Source of the DNA: an uncultured Flavobacteriales bacterium
GTDB lineage: Bacteria > Bacteroidota > Bacteroidia > Flavobacteriales_G > Salibacteraceae
Reading direction: 5' to 3'
Assembly (NCBI GenBank): GCA_913057205.1
Contig: CAJXNO010000008.1
Coordinates: 36,409 to 100,408 of the forward strand
DNA length: 64,000 nucleotides
Shown: positions 8,760-16,835 of the stretch, piece by piece
Layout of the letters: each line of letters begins with the position of its first letter
How positions within the stretch are numbered: the first letter of the stretch is position 1
Made by a program: the position numbers and the translations under genes
Notes under the pieces: generated by a model
Database searches by the model: none
Seen by the model: only the letters and a program-made list of their open reading frames with translations
Told to the model about the DNA's origin: nothing

Positions 8760-11636
8760 ATGTTACAACCCTTTAGCAAAGCATATCGTCCAATATGGTT
8801 GACCCTGGTGGTTGGTATCTTGGTGATCTCGGCTAACCCCAGAACCGTTCAGCCTGAACGGGAACAACCTTTCGGTCCGATCACCTTAGGCGCCGCAGAC
8901 TCCTTGCTCGCGCACATGAGTGTAGAAGAACGCATTGCACTTTGCTTCACGGTGGTTCAGAAAGAAGAAGATTGGAGCATTATGCCCGGTGGAGTTTGTG
9001 TGGGAGGTGAAGTGGCACCCTACATCGCGCCATCTCACCTCTCGGGCTTTCAAGTTGCTGATTGGCATGACTTAGACAGCTCTATATTGCCTTCGGCTGC
9101 TATTGGATCCTTGGATTCATTGCCACAGATTGAGGCGTATGGCTTTGAGCTTGGCCATTTCTTAAACCAACGTGGATACAGTGTGCTCACCGGAATTTCT
9201 GCCGACCTCTTGCAAGATCATCGTTCGCCATCTGCGGTAGATGCAATTGCCAGCGAGCCGGATGCCGCCTTGGAGGTGTTGGAGGCGTTCACGGGGGGAT
9301 TACAAGCCGCTGGAATTCACCCGATCGTGGGTTCCTACCCCGGACTTTCAAGTGCAAAAAGAGGACTTGAGCAAACGGCTCCTGTAGTATTCTCAAAGCG
9401 AGAGGGCTTTCAACGGCGTGAGCTCATCGCATTCAAAGGATTGGTAAACAGAGGTATTCCTGGCGTCATGATGGCCAATGCCTTCGACCCAGCCTTGGAT
9501 AGCAGCCATGATGTGATGGCTTCACATTCTTCCATCTTGCATACTATGTTGCGCGAGCAACTCGGTTTTCAGGGAATGATCTGGTCCGATGTACGGTCAA
9601 TACCGGTCAATCAAGGCAACGACAACAATGCTGCGGTCAAGGCTTTGGTTGCAGGCGCAGACATGGTGATCATCGACCACGCCTTAGACCAACACATTGA
9701 TCTGGTTAAACAGCAGATCGATTGGGAGCTTCTAAGCTTGGAAGAGCTGGATGAAAAATGCAGGCGTATCCTTCAAGCGCAACTCTGGACGGAAAGGCAG
9801 CGCCAGTATTCCCAGTCCGACCAACGAACAAGGCGTCGCTTGAACCTTGCCACGCGCGTTGGAATGAGTCAGGCCATGCTTTGCGTTCAAAATGATGACG
9901 CAACCTTACCCATAAAGGCATTGGATACAACGCGCTTGGCTGTTGTTAAAATCGGAACCATCAATCCTGCACTCAACCAACTCATCGATCGATACGCACC
10001 GGCTGAACTTTATCAATTCTCTGCAGCTCAGCTGGATGAGAACATCACCAGTTTCTTGGCTGGAATCGAAGACAATACCATGCTTCTCATCATCGCTGAA
10101 GAAGACCGGCCTCTTCGAAGACGTTCCTTCGGCATGACTGAAAGCATGAACCGCGTGTTGAATGCACTCACCAAGGCAAAGCGCAACATCCTTGTTTGGA
10201 ACGGTCCAGACCTCGCTTTGGCAGAACGCATGGGCCCGTCAAAAACCGAAGCCATTTTGATCGGACATACCGCAAACCGATGGAGCGATGATGTGGCGGT
10301 GCAAGCGGTATTTGGTGGAAGAGCGGTTGAGGGTAAGCTACGCAGGAAGTTCAAACGCAATCAAGAGGGATTGCAAGCTTTCCGTACAGCGCAGATCAGA
10401 CTCGCTTATGGAAGCCCAGAAGAAGTTGGCATGCGAACGGAAGACCTCGCAAAGATTGAAACGATCGCTTTGAAGGGGATCAAAGAAATGGCCTATCCCG
10501 GATGCCAAGTGTGGTTTGCCAAAGACAGCATGGTGGTCTATGACCGCTCGTTTGGGTATCATACCTACGAAAAAGAAGAACCGGTGCGTAATACCGATCT
10601 CTATGACCTGGCATCGATCACCAAGATCGCTGGTACAATAGGGGCTTTGATGCATTTGACAGAGGAAGGCAAGTTTAGCTTGAATCACCGCTTGTGCGAT
10701 TACCTAGATGACTGGGTAGACACAACAGAATACAAGCAATTGGGTATGCGGGAGATCTTGGCGCACCAAGCTGGGTTAACACCTTGGATCCCTTTTTACA
10801 CCCAGACATTGAGCAAAGGCGTACCCCGCTACGACGTCTACAGTATTGCACAATCAGAGAGCTATCCGAAGCAAGTTGCTCGCGAACTCTACATCCGAGA
10901 AGGCTATGAAGACCGCATGTTCAGAGAAGTGCTGAACACCAAGTTACAGGAAGAGAAGAAGTACAAATACAGTGACGTGGGTTACTATTTCATGCAGCGC
11001 ATCATTGAGCGCGTAAGCTCTTCCTCCTTGGATCGGTATATGGATTCTATCTATTATCAACCGCTTGGATTGACCACCATGGGTTACCGTCCGTTCGAAC
11101 GCTTTCCAAAGGAACGCATCACACCGACCGAATATGATCGTAATTTCCGTGGACAGTTGATCCAAGGCTATGTACATGACCCCGGTGCTGCCATGCTGGG
11201 TGGTGTTGGCGGACATGCAGGACTCTTTTCCAATGCGAATGATTTGGGTATCTTGATGCAGATGTACCTCAATGGAGGTTCATACGGAGGTAAAAAATAC
11301 TTCTCTCCGGAGGTGATCGAGGATTTCACTCGGTGCCAATTCTGTGAGAACGACAACCGAAGAGGAGCTGGTTTTGACAAACCCTTGACCGATGGAAGTG
11401 CCGGTCCCAGTTGTGGCTGCACGGATCTAGAAGCATTTGGGCACCAAGGCTTTACAGGCACCGTTACATGGGCAGACCCTGGAGAAGACGTGGTCTATGT
11501 TTTCCTATCCAACCGTGTCTACCCGAACGCCAACAACCGAAAGCTCTTAGAACTCGACATCCGAACCGACATCCAACAGGTATTCTATGATGCCATAGAA
11601 AAGGGAAAGGAGCTCGCACGTGAAGACAATTCTTAA
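8760..11636 (+). CDS. GH3-like domain fused to serine hydrolase (beta-lactamase family); GH3 half looks inactive
   Basis: A 958-residue exported fusion. Residues 10-27 are an N-terminal signal or anchor. Residues ~50-345 follow the GH3 N-terminal (NagZ-like) fold, with MSVEERI, GVMMAN, LGFQGMIWSD (Asp277 in the nucleophile position) and AGADMVII. The conserved KHFPGHGDT catalytic loop is missing: residues 187-197 read HPIVGSYPGLS. A GH3 C-terminal-like region follows. Residues ~555-950 are a class C beta-lactamase/DD-peptidase fold with S619-I-T-K622, Y737-S-D and H895-Q-G, all in place. NagZ/beta-lactamase fusions are known in Bacteroidota and act on peptidoglycan or its fragments. Here the esterase/peptidase half is probably active and the glycosidase half probably not. 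Divergent from the small membrane protein at 8648. Confidence 0.88.
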   Translation: MLQPFSKAYRPIWLTLVVGILVISANPRTVQPEREQPFGPITLGAADSLLAHMSVEERIALCFTVVQKEEDWSIMPGGVCVGGEVAPYIAPSHLSGFQVADWHDLDSSILPSAAIGSLDSLPQIEAYGFELGHFLNQRGYSVLTGISADLLQDHRSPSAVDAIASEPDAALEVLEAFTGGLQAAGIHPIVGSYPGLSSAKRGLEQTAPVVFSKREGFQRRELIAFKGLVNRGIPGVMMANAFDPALDSSHDVMASHSSILHTMLREQLGFQGMIWSDVRSIPVNQGNDNNAAVKALVAGADMVIIDHALDQHIDLVKQQIDWELLSLEELDEKCRRILQAQLWTERQRQYSQSDQRTRRRLNLATRVGMSQAMLCVQNDDATLPIKALDTTRLAVVKIGTINPALNQLIDRYAPAELYQFSAAQLDENITSFLAGIEDNTMLLIIAEEDRPLRRRSFGMTESMNRVLNALTKAKRNILVWNGPDLALAERMGPSKTEAILIGHTANRWSDDVAVQAVFGGRAVEGKLRRKFKRNQEGLQAFRTAQIRLAYGSPEEVGMRTEDLAKIETIALKGIKEMAYPGCQVWFAKDSMVVYDRSFGYHTYEKEEPVRNTDLYDLASITKIAGTIGALMHLTEEGKFSLNHRLCDYLDDWVDTTEYKQLGMREILAHQAGLTPWIPFYTQTLSKGVPRYDVYSIAQSESYPKQVARELYIREGYEDRMFREVLNTKLQEEKKYKYSDVGYYFMQRIIERVSSSSLDRYMDSIYYQPLGLTTMGYRPFERFPKERITPTEYDRNFRGQLIQGYVHDPGAAMLGGVGGHAGLFSNANDLGILMQMYLNGGSYGGKKYFSPEVIEDFTRCQFCENDNRRGAGFDKPLTDGSAGPSCGCTDLEAFGHQGFTGTVTWADPGEDVVYVFLSNRVYPNANNRKLLELDIRTDIQQVFYDAIEKGKELAREDNS

Positions 11637-11696
11637 CTCAAATCAAGTCGTGGAACGCTGGAATAATCGTTCATTTGTGGATCGCAGGGGATTGTT

Positions 11697-12815
11697 ATGA
11701 AGATCGGTATAGTTTGTTATCCAACGTACGGTGGTAGCGGTGTGGTCGCTACGGAGCTTGGCCTTGAAATGGCGGCGCTTGGACACGAAGTACACTTCAT
11801 CACCTACTCTCAGCCGGTTCGCCTAGACCTCAGTTTGCCTAATGTATTCTTTCACGAAGTGGTGGTCTCTGACTACCCGCTGTTCGATTATAGTCCTTAT
11901 GAGCTCGTTCTCACCTCTAAGTTGGTGAGCGTGATCAAGGAGCAAGCCCTTGATATACTGCATGTTCATTATGCGATTCCCCACGCTTCTGCTGCCTACA
12001 TGGCAAAGCAAATCTTGAAGTCGGATGGCATTGAACTACCCATCGTTTGCACACTGCACGGAACAGACATCACCTTGCTTGGAAAAGACAGTTCGTTCGA
12101 ACCGGTCATCACTTTTGCCATCAATAAGAGTGACGCCGTTACCGCGGTCTCCGAGAGTTTGAAGAAAGACACCTTCAATCACTTCGCCGTGAACAGAAGG
12201 GTTGATGTGATCCCGAACTTTATCAACCTAGAGCGCTACAAGAACTTAGGGCGCTCTGAGCTTCGCTTGCAATATGCACAGGACGACATTCCATTGGTGG
12301 TGCACGTTTCCAACTTTAGAAAAGTAAAGCGAGTTCAGGATGTGGTCAAAGTATTCTGTGGGATCCGGTCAAAGATTGAAGCTCGGCTTCTGTTGGTTGG
12401 CGACGGCCCAGAACGCTACAATGTAGAACAGTTGTGCAGGCAGCAAGGGTGCTGTGCTGATATACATTTCCTTGGAAAAAGCGATCGCGTTGAAGAGATC
12501 CTCAGCAACAGCGATCTGTTCTTACTGCCGTCTGAAACAGAGAGTTTTGGATTGGCTGCCCTCGAGGCGATGGCCGCGGGAGTGCCAGTGATTTCGAGCA
12601 ATTCAGGTGGACTACCAGAGGTGAATGAACATGGTTATTCTGGCTATTTGTGTAATGTTGGTGATGTAGCGGGTATGACTGAGCATGCACTAGAGGTCTT
12701 GTCTAACCCCGACACCATGAGGAAGTTCAGCGAACAGGCCAAGGCACAAGCAGCGAGATTCAGCCTTCACGAGATCATTCCACAATACGAGGCCTTGTAC
12801 CGGTCACTTCTTTAA
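11697..12815 (+). CDS. bshA: N-acetyl-alpha-D-glucosaminyl L-malate synthase BshA
   Basis: A 372-residue GT4 glycosyltransferase that joins GlcNAc from UDP-GlcNAc to L-malate, the first step of bacillithiol synthesis. The start MKIGIVCYPTYGGSGVVATE is a BshA signature (a glycine-rich UDP loop following CYPTYGGSG), followed by HVHYAIPHA, CTLHGTDITLLG, HVSNFRKVKR, and the donor motif ESFGLAALEAMAAGVPVI. bshB and bshC are not in the window. It sits 60 bases after the GH3/hydrolase fusion and is followed by a small lipoprotein 41 bases later, possibly co-transcribed. Confidence 0.94.
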   Translation: MKIGIVCYPTYGGSGVVATELGLEMAALGHEVHFITYSQPVRLDLSLPNVFFHEVVVSDYPLFDYSPYELVLTSKLVSVIKEQALDILHVHYAIPHASAAYMAKQILKSDGIELPIVCTLHGTDITLLGKDSSFEPVITFAINKSDAVTAVSESLKKDTFNHFAVNRRVDVIPNFINLERYKNLGRSELRLQYAQDDIPLVVHVSNFRKVKRVQDVVKVFCGIRSKIEARLLLVGDGPERYNVEQLCRQQGCCADIHFLGKSDRVEEILSNSDLFLLPSETESFGLAALEAMAAGVPVISSNSGGLPEVNEHGYSGYLCNVGDVAGMTEHALEVLSNPDTMRKFSEQAKAQAARFSLHEIIPQYEALYRSLL

Positions 12816-12856
12816 CTTTGGTACAAAGCTTGTCTCACCTACAGAAAACTTCCATC

Positions 12857-13066
12857 ATGAAAACAACCTTCACACTCCTCACGTGCATCATTATTACAGC
12901 GATAACGTCTTGCTCTACATGCTATGAATGCACCAACGACATTGAATTAACCGATGGTAATGGTAATGTGATCGATACCACCGAGAACATCGAAGAATTC
13001 TGCACAGCAGACGCCGCAGACGTTGAAGAAAGAGAAAACGAAGGAGCGGTTTGCCGCGTACAGTGA
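12857..13066 (+). CDS. Small cysteine-rich lipoprotein (member 1 of 3)
   Basis: A 69-residue protein. The start at 12857 (MKTTFTLL) gives a lipoprotein signal peptide with lipobox ending ITSC; an earlier in-frame ATG-like start adds residues that do not look like a signal. After the lipidated Cys comes C-x2-C-x2-C-T (CSTCYECT), an acidic stretch and two later cysteines. The same layout occurs in the small genes at 14884-15108 and 16097-16306. No function is recognised. Expected location is the periplasmic face of a membrane; the paired cysteines may form disulfides. Confidence 0.65.
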   Translation: MKTTFTLLTCIIITAITSCSTCYECTNDIELTDGNGNVIDTTENIEEFCTADAADVEERENEGAVCRVQ

Positions 13067-13068
13067 TC

Positions 13069-13677
13069 CTAATTTAGGATGATGCCATTCTCCGTTCTAC
13101 GCTCTTGCTCAAGCAGTAGGTTCAAATAGCGCAAATTTTGATAAAGGGTATGGTCTCGACGCTCAGCTGTGGGCTGTAGGATGAATTTTACCTTGTCTTC
13201 ATTGCTCAATGCAATACTCGCGGCGATATCCATCAAGCGATAGTGCGCTACATTGCTGTGATTGGGGTGTGCTCCGTAGCGCATCTCAATGTAGCGCTTG
13301 AAGGTACTCAGCAATTCAGCGGTTGGCGCCACGTCTAAGCCCTCACCTCTCCAAGGCTGAACATATGCACCAGGATAGCTCTTTTCTGGGAAGACCGATT
13401 CAAACTCCTTCAATTCAGCCAAGGATTCGGCTTCGATGATCACGTCTGACTCACCGGAACTATACCGTTTTACAACCCTCAGTAAACGACAAACGCTCGC
13501 CATGTGCTTGCCTGAACGCTGATCATCAAAAGGCAGTCCAAATCGGATATCATCTTCTTCTGCCTCATGAAACAATTGCCGATACCTTGGTTCGAAAATG
13601 TGTAAGGGTAACTGTTCGCCTGGTAGCAAAAAGATGTTGAGTGGAAATACCGGTATGTGTTGGAGTGTTTCTTGCAC
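13069..13677 (-). CDS. LON peptidase substrate-binding domain protein
   Basis: A 202-residue protein consisting of only the N-terminal (LAN) domain of Lon-type proteases: IPVFPLNIFLLPGEQLPLHIFEPRYRQL is the family opening, and no AAA or peptidase domain follows. The start is GTG at 13677. Stand-alone members occur widely in Bacteroidota; function is not established, perhaps as a binding or adaptor domain. Its stop lies two bases from the convergent small lipoprotein stop. Confidence 0.85.
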   Translation of the reverse strand: MQETLQHIPVFPLNIFLLPGEQLPLHIFEPRYRQLFHEAEEDDIRFGLPFDDQRSGKHMASVCRLLRVVKRYSSGESDVIIEAESLAELKEFESVFPEKSYPGAYVQPWRGEGLDVAPTAELLSTFKRYIEMRYGAHPNHSNVAHYRLMDIAASIALSNEDKVKFILQPTAERRDHTLYQNLRYLNLLLEQERRTENGIILN

Positions 13678-13714
13678 GACTATTTAACGCGTTTAAGGCT
13701 AAATTGGTTCATCC

Positions 13715-14887
13715 TCAAAACATTCCCCAGATCTCTTCTTGTTTCAAATACCCACCACGTATGCTATTCGTAAGGATGATAGCAAGTTTATCGTTTTGCT
13801 TAGACATCCAGAAATAGGATCGAAACCCACGCCACCATCCGTTATGGAATACCAAGGTGTCGCCGTCCATCGGTTGTATTCTCCAGCCTAGTCCGTAGTA
13901 ACGGTCATAAGAGGTGTTGACTTGCGGACACATTGCTTCGTTTACCAGTGTTCTTGAGATCAAGGTAGGAGCTTGAAGTTCGCGGTAGAATTTATAGAGA
14001 TCGAACACATTGCTGTAAAGGCTTTTATCGCCAATTACACCATTCAAATAGAAGGGACTTTTCGGATCTCCATTGGGGTAATGTCCAAGAACAGGATAAG
14101 CATCTGACGGCATGTCAAAGGGGTCCAAGTACTGTGTTTGCAACATGCCAAGAGGCTTGAATACCTCATCTTCCATATAAGCGGAAAAAGACATACCACT
14201 CACCTCCTCGATTAGAATGGGCAATAATGCATAATTCGTGTTGCAATAGTCGAACCTACGGTGTGCCGGATAGTAGATCGGCAACTGCTCGCAGCGAATC
14301 AATTCATACACATTTCGGTTGGTCATGAAAGAGTCGGGTGCATTCCAAAGGCTATCAGTGATGTAGATGTAATTTCCTAAGCCACTGGTATGGTCTAACA
14401 GGCTTCTAACCGTTACATCCGAAAAAGGAAAATCGAACAGGTAATCACTCACATAGGCATCCAGCTCGATCAGTCCTTGCTCAACCAGGGTCAGAACTCC
14501 GAATGCCGTGAGCGGTTTTGAAAGGGAAGCGAGCTGAAAGCGATCGTCTAACAACAGGCTATCTCGGTCCCTTAACCGCCGATGGCCAAATGCCTTAATA
14601 AAGAACCGGTGATCCTCCTGAAGCAACACCACTCCACTGAACCTACCAGCTTCTGCCAACTGACCAAAATAGTCGGTAAAGCGATCATGCAAGGTATCTG
14701 GAAAGGAACGCACCTTGCTTGGGTCAAGCTGCTCGAGGGAAGTCGCATTTGGGTCATTTTCGCTCTCCTTACGGTCAGCGTCACGCTCACCTTTGCATGC
14801 TGCAACAGACAACATGGAAACGCCTAAGAGCAATAAAAAACCCCGCGTCAACGGGGTGGTCAAATAGTATGCCTTATCGATGATCAT
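13715..14887 (-). CDS. Serine hydrolase lipoprotein (beta-lactamase/DD-peptidase fold)
   Basis: A 390-residue member of the beta-lactamase-related (PF00144-type) family. Residues 16-31 form a signal peptide with lipobox SVAAC. Catalytic landmarks are S121-L-S-K124, the Tyr-x-Asn motif at Y214-C-N216 and an HNGWWRG segment near the C-terminus that stands for the KTG-like motif. Likely an outer- or inner-membrane lipoprotein acting on peptidoglycan peptides, D-amino esters or similar; substrate unknown. The start overlaps the stop of the upstream small lipoprotein gene by four bases. An intrinsic-terminator-like hairpin with a T run lies inside the signal-peptide codons (14835-14856), which may throttle transcription into this gene. 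Confidence 0.85.
   Translation of the reverse strand: MIIDKAYYLTTPLTRGFLLLLGVSMLSVAACKGERDADRKESENDPNATSLEQLDPSKVRSFPDTLHDRFTDYFGQLAEAGRFSGVVLLQEDHRFFIKAFGHRRLRDRDSLLLDDRFQLASLSKPLTAFGVLTLVEQGLIELDAYVSDYLFDFPFSDVTVRSLLDHTSGLGNYIYITDSLWNAPDSFMTNRNVYELIRCEQLPIYYPAHRRFDYCNTNYALLPILIEEVSGMSFSAYMEDEVFKPLGMLQTQYLDPFDMPSDAYPVLGHYPNGDPKSPFYLNGVIGDKSLYSNVFDLYKFYRELQAPTLISRTLVNEAMCPQVNTSYDRYYGLGWRIQPMDGDTLVFHNGWWRGFRSYFWMSKQNDKLAIILTNSIRGGYLKQEEIWGMF
14835..14856 (-). terminator. Terminator-like hairpin inside coding sequence
   Basis: On the minus strand CCCCG-TTGACG-type sequence folds as a 5-6-bp GC stem with a small loop and is followed at once by six T. It lies 28 bases after the stop of the small lipoprotein gene at 14884 and inside codons 11-18 of the downstream serine hydrolase. 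It could be a true terminator of the lipoprotein transcript or an attenuator. Confidence 0.55.
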
Positions 14888-15108
14888 TCCCTAGGTCCAC
14901 ACGAACAAGTGAACCCAAATGGTCCGTATTCCGACTCACATCGTTCGCGATAAGCTTCAAGGTCGCTATTGGTTGCGCACACCTCGGGATAGTTGTATAC
15001 CGCGTTGTTGTCTTCGTCAAGCGCCGTACAAACATGACATTTCTTACAGCTGCTGCCGAGCAACATGATGATCAACAGGAGCGAAGAAAGCGTAGCAATT
15101 CTTTTCAT
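14884..15108 (-). CDS. Small cysteine-rich lipoprotein (member 2 of 3)
   Basis: A 74-residue lipoprotein with signal peptide and lipobox LGSSC. The mature part begins C-K-K-C-H-V-C-T, the same C-x2-C-x2-C-T pattern as the gene at 12857, and ends with further cysteines (YPEVCAT, RCESEY, FTCSCG). Eight cysteines in about 55 mature residues suggest disulfides or metal binding. Its stop overlaps the serine hydrolase start (TGA/ATG at 14884-14887). Function unknown. Confidence 0.7.
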   Translation of the reverse strand: MKRIATLSSLLLIIMLLGSSCKKCHVCTALDEDNNAVYNYPEVCATNSDLEAYRERCESEYGPFGFTCSCGPRE

Positions 15109-15150
15109 TTCTAAAGCACTTTGAAGAGCAACGAATGTAGGCGTTAGAAA

Positions 15151-16053
15151 TCATTCATCCAGCCCTAGATGGGTAGAAAGAAGACCAATATTCACAGCTG
15201 AGCCTTTCCATTTGCTGATGAATTCACCATCACGGACCAGTACAGCCGTTGGGAACTTTCCTTCAATCGCCCGAAGTAGCTCAGAGTCACCAGAGCGCAT
15301 GTAATGAAAATCGTGCAATTCTGTTTTGTCAATGAAATACTCAACATCCTCTGGTTTACCTAGGACGATAATCCTGAGGTTGTCTTCCACTTCTGAAGGT
15401 TCCAATTGTGAGATCAAAGTACCCAGTTGAGCACAATGTACACATCGCGCCAGCATGATCACCACCAGCTTTTCCCCTTCACCAATGGCATCTTCAGGGA
15501 AGGGGTCGTTCCGTTCAAGCAAGGCAGTATCCAATTGAAAATCTGCATCGGCTTCAAAGCTCGGCATGGGAAAGGCTAAGAATAGGCCGGGTATAGCTAG
15601 TACCACCAGGATCGGTGCTATGAACCAAAGGCGCCATTTTTTTGCCAGTTCTATTTTCCACAGTAAGGCTCCACCGATCAAGATGAAGATGACGTTCTTG
15701 ATCAAACTGGAAGGGCCATCAAGCGGGATCAGTTCACCGAAACAACCACAGTTCTCAGCGCCATTACCACTCGCGATCTGTGCTACGAGATAAACACTGA
15801 AAAACACCAATAGAAGCAAGCTTCCGATGATACTCAAACGCAGTTGCCAACCGGCTAAGATGGCCACCCCAAGTCCGAACTCCAGCAGTACCATCAAACG
15901 AGAAAACAACGGAATCACCGACCATGAGAGTCCGAGTTGATCCATCAACACCAACTCAAAATAATCAAGAGGAAGAAGCTTCAACACAGCGGATGCCAAG
16001 AACATGGCACCAAACAGCATGCGAAGGATGAAGAACAACAAGGGATTTTTCAT
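15151..16053 (-). CDS. DoxX/MauE-type membrane protein fused to a thioredoxin-like domain
   Basis: A 300-residue protein. Residues 1-160 contain five transmembrane helices of the DoxX/MauE type, with the diagnostic NCGCFGE motif (Cys102, Cys104) before the fourth helix. Residues ~165-300 form a thioredoxin-like domain with C204-V-H-C207, followed by a cis-Pro-like KFPTAVL segment. Fusions of this type occur in Bacteroidota and are thought to pass electrons across the inner membrane to periplasmic disulfide exchange; this is inference from the family. It lies between two cysteine-rich lipoprotein genes, which could be its substrates. Confidence 0.8.
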   Translation of the reverse strand: MKNPLLFFILRMLFGAMFLASAVLKLLPLDYFELVLMDQLGLSWSVIPLFSRLMVLLEFGLGVAILAGWQLRLSIIGSLLLLVFFSVYLVAQIASGNGAENCGCFGELIPLDGPSSLIKNVIFILIGGALLWKIELAKKWRLWFIAPILVVLAIPGLFLAFPMPSFEADADFQLDTALLERNDPFPEDAIGEGEKLVVIMLARCVHCAQLGTLISQLEPSEVEDNLRIIVLGKPEDVEYFIDKTELHDFHYMRSGDSELLRAIEGKFPTAVLVRDGEFISKWKGSAVNIGLLSTHLGLDE

Positions 16054-16096
16054 GCGTCAAAGAAACGCAGAATTCACACAAGTGGAAAAGACAAGA

Positions 16097-16306
16097 TCAC
16101 TGCACCTCGGTAGCCGTGCAAGAACCCCCTGAGCTGATCCAAACCTCCCCCGCTAGATCGCATGCCTCATCTGCATCCCTGGGCCGGATGTCTCGCATAT
16201 CGTAGGTATAGCTATCGGTTGCGGTGCTGCACGTGCACTCGTAGTGTCGTGCACAAGAGGAAAGAGAAAGGATAGCGATCGCCAAAAAGAGGTGTGAAGT
16301 TTTCAT
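16097..16306 (-). CDS. Small cysteine-rich lipoprotein (member 3 of 3)
   Basis: A 69-residue lipoprotein; the start at 16306 (MKTSHLFLAI) gives a signal peptide with lipobox LSSC. The mature sequence begins C-A-R-H-Y-E-C-T-C, resembling the openings of the two related genes (HYECT here, CYECT in the 12857 gene), then has two more cysteines (ADEACDL, GSCTA). It lies 43 bases upstream of the DoxX/thioredoxin fusion on the same strand and is probably co-transcribed with it. Function unknown. Confidence 0.65.
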   Translation of the reverse strand: MKTSHLFLAIAILSLSSCARHYECTCSTATDSYTYDMRDIRPRDADEACDLAGEVWISSGGSCTATEVQ

Positions 16307-16399
16307 GGTGCAACGGATTGTATTGCTCAAAGATAGCGAAGGGAAGCACTTTCTTTCCTGCTTTCGACTTTTGTATTTTCGGAGTCAAATCCCTGAACG

Positions 16400-16834
16400 A
16401 TGGAGTACAGTACGAAAGGCTTGAACTATGATATCAAGTTATTGCTTGCGTGGGGAGAAAGCATCACCGGCAATATGAAGATCACCGAATGGCTCACGAA
16501 GAATGGGTTTCCGGAGCTTGGGTTATTCTACTACGCCTTGCGCAATGAGGAGCGTAGCCGAACTTGGTTGATGGAGAATAAATTCCCTCACCTACTGGCA
16601 TTGATCAATGGCATTGAAGGCAATGAACACGCTCTGGAATGGCTAAAGAAGCATGGTTACCTACTGCTCCATGAAATGGCGTTGATCGGCGATGGGGATG
16701 AGCCCGCATTCGAACGATTGGCCAAGAACGATAGACGGGTGTTTGCTTTACTGGCCAAGAAAATGGAGATGGTGAAGGATGAGATCGAAGAGAACAAAAA
16801 GGACTTCCACAAATTCAACAGCTCACCTTTTTAA
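16400..16834 (+). CDS. Hypothetical protein made of 25-residue helical repeats
   Basis: A 144-residue soluble protein with no signal peptide. It contains four tandem units of exactly 25 residues starting at W31, W56, W81 and R106; each begins (W/R)-L-x-x-(N/H)-x-(F/Y) and ends with an Ala/Glu-rich helix (for example WLTKNGFPELG and WLMENKFPHLL). The pattern predicts a short stack of alpha-hairpins, as in small scaffold or protein-binding repeats. I do not recognise a named family with a known role. Its stop is two bases from the convergent MORN gene stop. Confidence 0.75.
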   Translation: MEYSTKGLNYDIKLLLAWGESITGNMKITEWLTKNGFPELGLFYYALRNEERSRTWLMENKFPHLLALINGIEGNEHALEWLKKHGYLLLHEMALIGDGDEPAFERLAKNDRRVFALLAKKMEMVKDEIEENKKDFHKFNSSPF

Positions 16835-16835
16835 A

